A DNA stretch of 64,000 nt. It comes from SB15 sp964639245. GTDB taxonomy: Bacteria; Chloroflexota; Anaerolineae; Aggregatilineales; J027. Shown here piece by piece: positions 44,820 through 52,132 of this stretch. Location of the stretch: positions 62,001 through 126,000 of the forward strand of contig CAZXCU010000015.1 in the NCBI GenBank assembly GCA_964639245.1, written 5' to 3'. A model generated the notes under the pieces. That model had not been told where the DNA came from. It worked only from the letters and a program-made list of their open reading frames with translations, and ran no database searches. The number at the start of each line of letters is the position of its first letter. The stretch's first letter is position 1. A program made the position numbers and the translations under genes.

Positions 44820-45958
44820 TGTTGTTGGCCTATATGCACACCTTTATCCATATTTGCGTCTGGTTTCTGGTACTGGGTCTGCCAATTATCACGGTTCTCA
44901 TGCTGCTCAATATCTGGCTGGTGATACGTGTGCTGTACCCCTTGCAGCGGCTCTCCAAGCAGGCAGCACGGTTAAAAGCCGGCGATTTTGAAGCCTTTGA
45001 ACACCAGATTGGGGGTATTTCCGAAATTGAAATGCTGCGTTGTTCGCTGTCTGGTATGGTACGGCATATCCGACGCAATCATGAGCAGCGGCAGGGTTTT
45101 ATCCAAAATTTGACCATTGCCCAAGAGGACGAACGCCGTCGGATTGCCCAAGAACTTCATGATGATACCGTGCAGTCATTCATTGCTGTTGCACAGGGGA
45201 TAGATTTGGCGAGTCAATGGCTAGAAAACCGCCCGGCTAAAGCGGTTGCCCTGCTCAAAACCGCCCGGCAGCAGGTTGCAGAAACTGTCACCAATTTACG
45301 GAATCTGATCGCGGATTTACGTCCCCCCGCCTTAGCGGAACTTGGCTTAGTCCCTGCCCTGCAAATGTGGGTCGAGAATCTGCCTAATATTCATCTTAAT
45401 ACACAAACGGATGGCACAATTCGGCGGCTGGATGAACTGAGTGAATTGACTTTGTTTCGTTGCGCCCAAGAAGCCATTTCTAATGCTCAACGGCACGGTC
45501 ATGCAACTGAGATTTTTGTGCAGCTTACCTATGAACCCATGGGGGTGTATTTAACCGTTTCGGACAATGGCCAAGGGTTTGATGTTCTTGCTCAGATTGC
45601 TGCCAATGCCTCCTATGGACATTACGGCGTGGTTGGTATTCAAGAACGGGTCAACCGATTAAATGGGACAGTCACATGGCAAAGTTCAGCGACACACGGC
45701 ACCACCCTCAGTCTTTATTTGCCGGCGGTGGAAGCCCCACAACCCTCCAACATCGTCCGTGACCCGGTATGTCATGGGCTAATTGAACCGCATCAAGCCT
45801 ACTATCGTCTGGAGTACGGCGGAGAAGCCTATTATTTTTGCTGTCCGGTATGTCAGGGTGCTTTTCAGAATGCCCCGGAATTGTATTTATCCGCTCGTCC
45901 GGCAACCAATCCGTACAAATTGGATTTAGCGCTCAAGGAAATAGGCCAAATGGCTTAA
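44816..45958 (+). CDS. NarX/DegS-type histidine kinase with C-terminal YHS domain
   Basis: A 380-residue sensor kinase. One transmembrane helix (about residues 13-40) is followed directly by HAMP-like sequence (YPLQRLSKQAARLKAGDFEA), then HisKA_3 with H115 in AQELHDDTVQ, and HATPase (AQEAISNAQRHGH, DNGQGFD). There is no extracellular sensor loop. Residues about 315-365 form a YHS domain with C319 in DPVCHG and C342, C343, C346 in YFCCPVC, the metal-binding pattern found in copper ATPases and copper chaperone contexts. A cytosolic YHS sensor controlling a histidine kinase beside copB points to copper sensing. The fusion is unusual; the ligand is inferred. Confidence 0.9.
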   Translation: MMLLAYMHTFIHICVWFLVLGLPIITVLMLLNIWLVIRVLYPLQRLSKQAARLKAGDFEAFEHQIGGISEIEMLRCSLSGMVRHIRRNHEQRQGFIQNLTIAQEDERRRIAQELHDDTVQSFIAVAQGIDLASQWLENRPAKAVALLKTARQQVAETVTNLRNLIADLRPPALAELGLVPALQMWVENLPNIHLNTQTDGTIRRLDELSELTLFRCAQEAISNAQRHGHATEIFVQLTYEPMGVYLTVSDNGQGFDVLAQIAANASYGHYGVVGIQERVNRLNGTVTWQSSATHGTTLSLYLPAVEAPQPSNIVRDPVCHGLIEPHQAYYRLEYGGEAYYFCCPVCQGAFQNAPELYLSARPATNPYKLDLALKEIGQMA

Positions 45959-46016
45959 GACATACTGTTTGTTTTCTCTTAAGATAAAAATTGTTACATA
46001 TCTGAGGAGAAACGGT

Positions 46017-46298
46017 ATGAGATACTTTTTGTATGTGGCAGCGCCTACTTTAAGCCGCTTGGCACTCACCGAATTGGACAATGCGCGGCATTTTGCGGCG
46101 GTTTGCCGCGCCCATATGGACATGAAACGGGTAGTCATGCCTATCTACGATGAAATCATTACCCATCTTGAACATCCCGATTTTAAAATGCTGCTCATTC
46201 ATAACCTGCCTATTGATGATCTCCTTGCGATCAAAGCTGTTCGCGCTGTCCAGCACCAGCTTCAAGCGGAGTTCTTGCAACTTTCTAAGATAGGTTAG
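46017..46298 (+). CDS. Small hypothetical protein
   Basis: A 93-residue protein without a recognised domain. The frame opens at 45969, but ATG 46017 has GAGGAG seven bases upstream and is chosen. It is rich in hydrophobic and charged residues, with Met and His (MRYFLYVAAPTLSRL, AHMDMKRVVMPIYDEI), and it has no signal peptide or clear membrane helix. It lies 58 bases after the YHS kinase and 46 bases before the SRP RNA, so it may be the last gene of the copper unit. Function is unknown. Confidence 0.6.
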   Translation: MRYFLYVAAPTLSRLALTELDNARHFAAVCRAHMDMKRVVMPIYDEIITHLEHPDFKMLLIHNLPIDDLLAIKAVRAVQHQLQAEFLQLSKIG

Positions 46299-46344
46299 CC
46301 TTGTTTTGCCCTCTTTTTTAGACTAACATAGAAAATACGATATG

Positions 46345-46476
46345 TTCTCGGTAAGGGGGTCGGTCTGGGCCTTGCACGGCAAGATCTCCGAACCATGTCA
46401 GGCCTGAAAGGGAGCAGCATTAAGGGGTTTCCCTTGGGTGTTGCAAGACCACCTAGACTGACCCCCTTGCCGAGAA
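46345..46476 (+). ncRNA. ffs: Signal recognition particle RNA (small bacterial type)
   Basis: The Ffh-binding domain is explicit: GTCAGG, CCT-GAAA-GGG hairpin with GNRA tetraloop, then AGCAGCA. Long terminal arms pair: TCTCGGTAAGGGGGTCGGTCT at 46346-46366 with the matching run at 46455-46475. TACGAT at 46336-46341 is a fitting -10 box for a start near 46347. The RNA is about 130 bases and lacks an Alu domain. Compared with the enteric GGAA loop, the tetraloop is GAAA, closed by U-G. The RNA guides membrane-protein ribosomes. Confidence 0.93.
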
Positions 46477-46505
46477 CCCAACTTTGGCAGGAAATCCCCC
46501 ACCAG

Positions 46506-47855
46506 ATGAAACGCTCCATCCGCAGCCTGCGTCTCCTTTTATCCAGCGCAGCATTTTTTGTATTGCTGCTACTGGTATTGGCGGCGGGGTACTGGTTTTC
46601 GCTCCATCAAATTACTTTTACCATCAATGGAAAGTCCTATACTACCCGCTTGCCAAGTAACACAGTCGCCGAAGCGATTGAGTCAGCTAACCTGCTGGTT
46701 GAGTCGGCGGATAAAGTTGAACCCTCCCCCGATGCACCCATTTCTGACGGCATGACCATCAGCATCATCAAAGCCGCGCAAATTGCGGTAGAAGTCGATG
46801 GCGAAATCAAGCGAGTTTACAGCCATGCAACCAATCCATTAACCATTCTTGCCGAAGCTCAGGTTGTCATAGGCGACTCAGATGAAGTCTGGGTGGATGG
46901 TGTTCCACTTGCCGACTATACGTTTTCCATACGCTCACCTCGCGTGATACGGGTCGTTCGCGCTTTTACAGTTACGATTGAAGATGCTGGCACACCCATC
47001 GAAATTATCACGACAGCAGAAACGGTAGGCGGTGCGATACAAACAGCCCAGATAACCCTCTATACGGCAGACGAAGTGACTCCACCACTGGAAACAGCGC
47101 TTGAGCAGGACATGCAGATTCAAGTCACACGCTCCCAACCAATTACCGTTTATATGGATGGGATGGCAATTGAAACACGCTCAACAGGCCAAACAGTGCA
47201 GGATGTTTTAATCCAATTAGAGATTGCGCTTTCCGGGCTGGATTATGCGATTCCCCAAGAATCCGCTCCGCTTGAGTCGGTGATTCGGATTGTGCGTGTC
47301 AGAGAGGATTTTGAAATTCTGGATGAGATTTTGCCCTTTAGCATCGTCATGCAGCCAAACAGCAGTTTGGCTTTGGATACACACCAAGTGTTATATGAAG
47401 GGCAGGAAGGTCTGTTCCGTCAGCGCTACCGGATTCGCTTAGAAGATGGGCAAGAAGTCAGCCGCGTTTTGCAAGACTCATGGGTTGAAACTGTGCCTGT
47501 AGATGCGGTGGTCATGTATGGTACGCAAATTTTCCCCCAAATTTTTTATGCACCGGATGGCAACAATCTTGAATACTGGCGTGTCCTAGAAATGCAGGTA
47601 GGTACTTATCGTGCCGAGCAAGGCCGCGTGGCAGTGGATAAATCCGTCATTCCACTGGGTACACAGGTTTATATTGAAGGATATGGCAAAGCGGTTGCTT
47701 CAGATGAATTGCCCGATGGTAGCGGATTAACCATTGCGCTAGGCTACTATGATAGCACGCTCAAAGCATGGAATGGGACAATCCAAGTGTATATGCTCAT
47801 GCCACCGCCGGAGAACATTCCGTATGTTTTCCCAATACAGGAAACCGCCCCATGA
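46506..47855 (+). CDS. YabE-like protein: DUF348 repeats, G5 and 3D domains
   Basis: A 449-residue exported wall protein. The open frame extends back into the SRP RNA, but ATG 46506 starts a signal-anchor sequence (MKRSIRSLRLLLSSAAFFVL) and is chosen. Residues about 37-245 hold three ubiquitin-like DUF348 repeats (ITFTINGKSYTTRLPSNTVA, QIAVEVDGEIKRVYSH). A G5 domain follows (about 270-350, IVMQPNSSLALDTHQVLYEG). The last part is a 3D domain (AVDKSVIPLGTQVYIEGYG, SDELPDGSG), the double-psi barrel of Rpf/MltA-like murein enzymes; the usual DTG is replaced by DEL. The last four bases overlap rsmA (ATGA), matching the yabE-rnmV-ksgA order known in Firmicutes. A wall remodelling role is likely. 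Confidence 0.85.
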   Translation: MKRSIRSLRLLLSSAAFFVLLLLVLAAGYWFSLHQITFTINGKSYTTRLPSNTVAEAIESANLLVESADKVEPSPDAPISDGMTISIIKAAQIAVEVDGEIKRVYSHATNPLTILAEAQVVIGDSDEVWVDGVPLADYTFSIRSPRVIRVVRAFTVTIEDAGTPIEIITTAETVGGAIQTAQITLYTADEVTPPLETALEQDMQIQVTRSQPITVYMDGMAIETRSTGQTVQDVLIQLEIALSGLDYAIPQESAPLESVIRIVRVREDFEILDEILPFSIVMQPNSSLALDTHQVLYEGQEGLFRQRYRIRLEDGQEVSRVLQDSWVETVPVDAVVMYGTQIFPQIFYAPDGNNLEYWRVLEMQVGTYRAEQGRVAVDKSVIPLGTQVYIEGYGKAVASDELPDGSGLTIALGYYDSTLKAWNGTIQVYMLMPPPENIPYVFPIQETAP

Positions 47856-48679
47856 CCAGCCCACGCCAACTGCTCGAATCGCGGGAACTCCAGCCCAAGA
47901 AAAGTTTGGGACAAAATTTTTTACATGATCCCAACACCCTCCTGAAAATTATCGAGTCCGCCAATCTGACCCCCCACGACACGATCGTGGAAATCGGGCC
48001 AGGAACAGGCAGCATGACTCGTTTGTTGGTAGAACGCGCTGCCCATGTTATTGCGATTGAAGTGGATGACCGCTTGCAGCCGATTTTGTTCCAAGAATTT
48101 GCTCAGTATGGCAATCTTGAATTTCACTGGGGTAATATTTTAGAGGTAGACCTCGCTGAAATTGTGGGCGAAAAGCCTTATAAAGTTGTGGCGAATCTCC
48201 CATACTACATTACCAGCGCCATCTTACGAAAATTATTAGAAATCCCGCCGCGCCCGCAAAGTATCACCGTTACCGTACAAAAAGAAGTGGCAGAACGGGT
48301 TGTTGCCGAACCGGATGAGATGAGTTTGCTGAGTGTCAGTGTACAATTCTATGGCAAACCAAGTATTCCAGCGCGGATTAAAGCCGCTGCCTTCTGGCCC
48401 AAACCAGATGTAGATTCGGCAGTATTGCATATAGAGCTGTATGATTCGCCGCCGGTCAAGGTGCCAGACGAAAAGACCTTTTTTAAAATGGTGCGGGCGG
48501 GTTTTAGTCAGAAACGCAAACAAATCAAAAATTCACTTGCTAGTGGTTTAGGACTCCCCAATGAAACTGTCCTAACCCTATTAGACTATGCTCAGTTAGA
48601 TGGCACACGCCGCGCTGAAACCCTGACCTTAGCACAATGGGCAGCGCTGAGTCTTGCTTATAAAAACGAAGGATATTAA
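47852..48679 (+). CDS. rsmA: 16S rRNA dimethyltransferase A
   Basis: Dimethylates two adjacent adenines near the 3' end of 16S rRNA in late small-subunit assembly, using S-adenosylmethionine. ATG 47852 is chosen; the frame opens 28 codons earlier. The 275 residues have the family set: KKSLGQNFLHDPNTL, EIGPGTGSMTRLL for the cofactor, IAIEVDDRL, VVANLPYYITSAIL with the catalytic NLPY, and FWPKPDVDSAVL in the C-terminal lobe. It overlaps the YabE-like gene by four bases and touches the epimerase gene with no spacing, so it is in the middle of an operon. Formerly named ksgA. Confidence 0.97.
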   Translation: MTSPRQLLESRELQPKKSLGQNFLHDPNTLLKIIESANLTPHDTIVEIGPGTGSMTRLLVERAAHVIAIEVDDRLQPILFQEFAQYGNLEFHWGNILEVDLAEIVGEKPYKVVANLPYYITSAILRKLLEIPPRPQSITVTVQKEVAERVVAEPDEMSLLSVSVQFYGKPSIPARIKAAAFWPKPDVDSAVLHIELYDSPPVKVPDEKTFFKMVRAGFSQKRKQIKNSLASGLGLPNETVLTLLDYAQLDGTRRAETLTLAQWAALSLAYKNEGY

Positions 48680-49723
48680 ATGCGCGTTTTCATTACCGGG
48701 GGTGCCGGTTTCATCGGGTCACATATGACCGCTTATTGGTCAGAGCAGGGAGCAGAGGTCACAGTTTTTGACAGCCTCATCCGACGTGGCGCACAATATA
48801 ATTTACATGCACTTCAGCAAAAATACCCTCAAATCAAACATATTCAGGGGGATGTCCGCGATTTTGAGGCGCTCAAAAATGCGATGGCTGGCGCAGATCT
48901 GGTATTGCATTTTGCCGGACAGGTTGCTGTAACCACGTCTGTAGTTGACCCACGCAATGATTTTGAAGTCAACGCCTTAGGCACATTCAATGTATTGGAG
49001 GCCGCCCGTCACCAGCCCCACATGCCGATTCTGTTCAACTTTTCCACCAACAAGGTCTACGGGCATCTCGACCATTTTGAGGTAGTCGAACAACCAACCC
49101 GTTATGCTTTTGCGGATGGTTTTAGGGGAATTACCGAAGAGACACCTTTGGATTTTCACTCGCCGTATGGCTGTTCTAAAGGTACAGGCGACCAGTATGT
49201 CCGCGATTATGCCCGCATTTACGGGATGCAAAACGTGGTGTTTCGCATGTCCTGTATTTATGGCCCACGTCAATTCGGCATTGAGGATCAAGGCTGGTTA
49301 GCACATTTTGTAATTTCCGCTTTGCTCAACCGTCCCATCACTATTTTTGGCAACGGCAAACAAGTCCGCGATGTGCTGTTTGTTGGCGATTTGGTGCGGG
49401 CTGTGGCGGCGGCTGTCCAGAATATTGACCAAACCACCGGAAAAATTTATAACATCGGCGGAGGGTTAGAAAATTCACTGGCGGTCTGGACAGAATTTGC
49501 CCCGCTTTTAGAGGAAGTCAGCGGGATTCAAATTCCGGTGAAATATGCGGAATGGCGACCCGGCGACCAGAAAATTTACATCAGCGATACCACCCGCGCT
49601 GGGCAAGATTTTGGCTGGCAGCCCACTGTCTCTCCCCGTGAAGGCATTTTTCTGATGAGCGGATGGATTCAGGAAAACCTTGCCATCATCAAAACCTATC
49701 TGAGTTCTCCATCCCGGCCATAA
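48680..49723 (+). CDS. NAD-dependent sugar epimerase (CDP-paratose 2-epimerase-like)
   Basis: A 347-residue extended short-chain dehydrogenase acting on a nucleotide sugar. The NAD site is ITGGAGFIGSH at the N-terminus. The catalytic set is in FSTNKVYG and SPYGCSKGTGDQYVRDYAR (YxxxK). The STNKVYG rather than SSxxVYG pattern, and the long insert before EETPLDFHSPYG, are typical of CDP-paratose 2-epimerases (Tyv-like). The NGKQVRDVLFVGDLVRA block binds the sugar nucleotide. The start directly follows the rsmA stop. The exact sugar is an inference; family membership is firm. Confidence 0.88.
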   Translation: MRVFITGGAGFIGSHMTAYWSEQGAEVTVFDSLIRRGAQYNLHALQQKYPQIKHIQGDVRDFEALKNAMAGADLVLHFAGQVAVTTSVVDPRNDFEVNALGTFNVLEAARHQPHMPILFNFSTNKVYGHLDHFEVVEQPTRYAFADGFRGITEETPLDFHSPYGCSKGTGDQYVRDYARIYGMQNVVFRMSCIYGPRQFGIEDQGWLAHFVISALLNRPITIFGNGKQVRDVLFVGDLVRAVAAAVQNIDQTTGKIYNIGGGLENSLAVWTEFAPLLEEVSGIQIPVKYAEWRPGDQKIYISDTTRAGQDFGWQPTVSPREGIFLMSGWIQENLAIIKTYLSSPSRP

Positions 49724-49893
49724 TGTGAGAAGCGGGCTAGGGTGTGTTTGCGAACAATGGGAACCCCTTCAACTATTGCCGTATGCCTGAAAGACAACCT
49801 GAACAATGCAGCACCACCGCAAAACCAAATAACCGCTTTAACGCATAAAAAAAGAGGCTAGGCCGCGCTCGTCCATTTACAAAATTGATGGGG
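49724..49893. other. Intergenic region without recognised gene
   Basis: About 170 bases between the epimerase gene and the convergent LysM gene's terminator. I see no reading frame, RNA fold or promoter worth naming; there is an A-run at 49848-49854. Confidence 0.5.
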
Positions 49894-49934
49894 AAAAGGG
49901 CGGGCATTGCTGCATTTGCAAAGTACCCCGCCCT
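49894..49934 (-). terminator. Terminator of the LysM gene, shared repeat-like sequence
   Basis: On the minus strand, AGGGCGGG and CCCGCCCT pair around a loop of about 22 bases and are followed by TTTTCCCC. Its arms and the flanking CTTTGTAGGG resemble the element at 56370-56405, so this may be a dispersed REP-like terminator. Confidence 0.6.
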
Positions 49935-49943
49935 ACAAAGCTG

Positions 49944-50810
49944 CTATTGATTGGGGATGACCAACACTTGCCCCGGATAGATGAGGGTCGAACCGCCGAG
50001 TTCGGGGTTAGCTGCCACAATGGCTTCGACAGTAGTGTTGTACTGAATTGCAATACGGAACAGGGTTTCGCCATCGGCAACCGTGTGGGTTGTTGTGCCG
50101 GTTGCAACCGTAGCAACAGATGTTGTGGTTGTGGTGGGGGTCACTTCCGCAATTCCGCCACCTTGCCCGGAAGGAATACAATTAGGAACGGCAAGTTGCT
50201 GTCCGATGGCAAGAATATTCGGGTTGGCAATCAAGGCTGGATTCGCGGCAATAAATTCATCCGGCGTGACATTGTATTTGGTTGCAATACTAAACAGCGT
50301 ATCGTTGGCTTGTACGATGTAGACACATTCGCTGACCTGTTCGGCAAAGGCGGTAGGCGTGGTGAGTGCGCCGGGTATAGGCTGGGTGGCAATGGTTGTC
50401 GCAGTGATGCCGGGATCGCCGAAGGTGCTGCCACTTGCCGCCGGGGTAAAACTCGGAATCAGGGCGGCGGTGGAGCGAAGGGTTGCCGTTGCAGCAGGTG
50501 GTTGGGTCGGTGGAATCTCCTCAACTTCTTGTACTTCTTCGGTAACTTCCACTTCGGCTTGATTCGCATTGTTGACTGGCGGCCCGCCTACCGGAAAGGT
50601 ATTGGTGGGGGATAGTTGGGGGGTGGGAGTCAGGGTTGAAATCGCTGGAGTCACGCTGGTGTTAGCGGTAGGGGATGATTGTGGCACTTGTGGTGCATTG
50701 AGCGTTTGAATATTGACAGTGGTTGGGTCGCGTCTTTCGTCGCTGGCATCTCTAAAACACCCTGCCAAGAGCATACTCAACACAACGACCATGAATACTT
50801 TCCAGCGCAT
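49944..50810 (-). CDS. Lipoprotein with two LysM domains
   Basis: A 288-residue peptidoglycan-binding lipoprotein. The signal peptide MRWKVFMVVVLSMLLAGC ends in the lipobox LAGC with Cys18 as lipidation site. A Pro/Thr/Ser linker (about 25-160) follows. The first LysM is about residues 162-212 (VYIVQANDTLFSIATKYNVT) and the second about 240-287 (HTVADGETLFRIAIQYNTTV). No catalytic domain is present, so it is a binding or anchoring protein. It is divergent from the pseudo-receiver gene across about 155 bases. AAGGA before the ATG gives a good ribosome site. Confidence 0.9.
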   Translation of the reverse strand: MRWKVFMVVVLSMLLAGCFRDASDERRDPTTVNIQTLNAPQVPQSSPTANTSVTPAISTLTPTPQLSPTNTFPVGGPPVNNANQAEVEVTEEVQEVEEIPPTQPPAATATLRSTAALIPSFTPAASGSTFGDPGITATTIATQPIPGALTTPTAFAEQVSECVYIVQANDTLFSIATKYNVTPDEFIAANPALIANPNILAIGQQLAVPNCIPSGQGGGIAEVTPTTTTTSVATVATGTTTHTVADGETLFRIAIQYNTTVEAIVAANPELGGSTLIYPGQVLVIPNQ

Positions 50811-50925
50811 CCCTAGATTCCTTACATTCTTAACATTTGTTCCATTGTACTCAGATGTGCGGGTTTGTGCAGGGTAACGGTGGGAAAACGTTTTTCAATC
50901 TATCGCACGGTTGCTCTGGATGCTA

Positions 50926-50931
50926 TATAAT
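50926..50931 (+). promoter_or_regulatory. -10 box of the pseudo-receiver/kinase operon
   Basis: TATAAT, ending 34 bases before the ATG at 50966. The -35 is weak. GGAG eight bases before the ATG is the ribosome site. Confidence 0.45.
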
Positions 50932-50965
50932 CGTAGGGAGTTATAAATTCGTTTGGAGAATCGGT

Positions 50966-52114
50966 ATGGCTTCTATTCCGCGAATTGTGGTGGCTGACCA
51001 CATTGGCGACGTGGCAGGCATCGTGAGGGGCGCAATCACCATGCTGGATCGTCGCTGTATCATCGTCGAAGTACCCTCAGCCCAGGAAGCACTGGAAGAA
51101 CTGAGCAATGCTTCGGTAGATTTGCTGGTGGCGGCCTATGCCCTACCGGAACAGAACGGCGTTGAACTGGCGGCGCGTGCCATTCGGGAAAGTGCCTCAA
51201 CCTCGATTATTGTGGTTGCAAAACCGGATGACCCCGAAATTGACCGCCAAACCTTAGAAAATGCCCCCTTTATCTATCAGGTGCGGCCTCTGGGGGAACC
51301 CTTTTTACGCGCCCTGCGGGTAGGGCTGGATGGCGAAGCGGCGGTGGCCTCCCAAGAAACCAGCGCCAGCAGCGCCGTGATGGATTTAGGCCCGCTGCCT
51401 CAATTTGACAACAAAATTGTGACCAACAGCTTGATGCAACTGATGTTAGACACCGGCGCAACCGGGATCTTGTTTGCTGACCGGATGGGGCGGGTCATTT
51501 CGGCTGAAGGGTCGGCGAATTATTATGATTTCAATAAAGAAATATGTGCAGCCTTGATTGGCCCTTCGATTGCGCGTACCGCCGATTTGCATGATTTGAC
51601 GGGCGGAAATGTGTGGACATTCCAGTATTATGACGGCGATCAATACGATATTTTTGTGTTTTCGCTGGGGGTTCACTATTTCTTGGCACTGCTGTTTGAC
51701 AGTGGCAAACGGGCGGTGTTTGGCTCGGTAGTGAGCATCGGGCGTAAAACCGCCGATACCATTATCGAAAAATTCGGCAGTGACGCATGGGCTTTCCGTC
51801 GTACCATTACCAGCACTCAGACGATGACGGCCTTAAAAGTTGAAGCCGCCCCACCCGTTTCCACCAAAGCAACCGTGACACCCGTGGAAGCGCCGGCGGT
51901 GGTGGAAGCTATCCCTGCTGAAACACTGCCAGAACTCAAATTTGAACCGGTTGAAAACTTGGACGCGGATTTGCTGTTTAGCCAAAACGTGGACGAAAGC
52001 GCTTTTGACGATTTGTTTAGCGCAGATGACCTCAAAGAAGAATCAGCTTTCCTTTCCGGTAGCGATTTTGTTTCATTCAATGACGCGATGGATATGGGTA
52101 TTCTTGACCAATAG
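50966..52114 (+). CDS. Pseudo-receiver protein with roadblock-like domain
   Basis: A 382-residue cytosolic protein. ATG 50966 is chosen; a longer open frame to 50837 has no ribosome site. Residues 1-120 fold like a response-regulator receiver (RIVVADHIGDVAGIVRGAI), but the phospho site reads LLVAAYALPEQNG: Ala replaces the phospho-acceptor Asp. Residues about 145-260 (MQLMLDTGATGILFADRMG, IFVFSLGVHYFLALLFDSGK) match a roadblock/LC7-like fold, a regulator of small GTPases. The rest is acidic and low in structure. The next gene, 18 bases on, is a Ser/Thr kinase, so the pair may form a signalling unit with this protein as scaffold or substrate. Confidence 0.75.
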   Translation: MASIPRIVVADHIGDVAGIVRGAITMLDRRCIIVEVPSAQEALEELSNASVDLLVAAYALPEQNGVELAARAIRESASTSIIVVAKPDDPEIDRQTLENAPFIYQVRPLGEPFLRALRVGLDGEAAVASQETSASSAVMDLGPLPQFDNKIVTNSLMQLMLDTGATGILFADRMGRVISAEGSANYYDFNKEICAALIGPSIARTADLHDLTGGNVWTFQYYDGDQYDIFVFSLGVHYFLALLFDSGKRAVFGSVVSIGRKTADTIIEKFGSDAWAFRRTITSTQTMTALKVEAAPPVSTKATVTPVEAPAVVEAIPAETLPELKFEPVENLDADLLFSQNVDESAFDDLFSADDLKEESAFLSGSDFVSFNDAMDMGILDQ

Positions 52115-52132
52115 CCTAAGGTAAAACGAACC

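Noticed and set aside
46395..46505. An upstream start of the YabE-like protein within the SRP RNA
   Set aside because: The extension overlaps the conserved RNA domain and precedes a clear signal anchor that begins at 46506.
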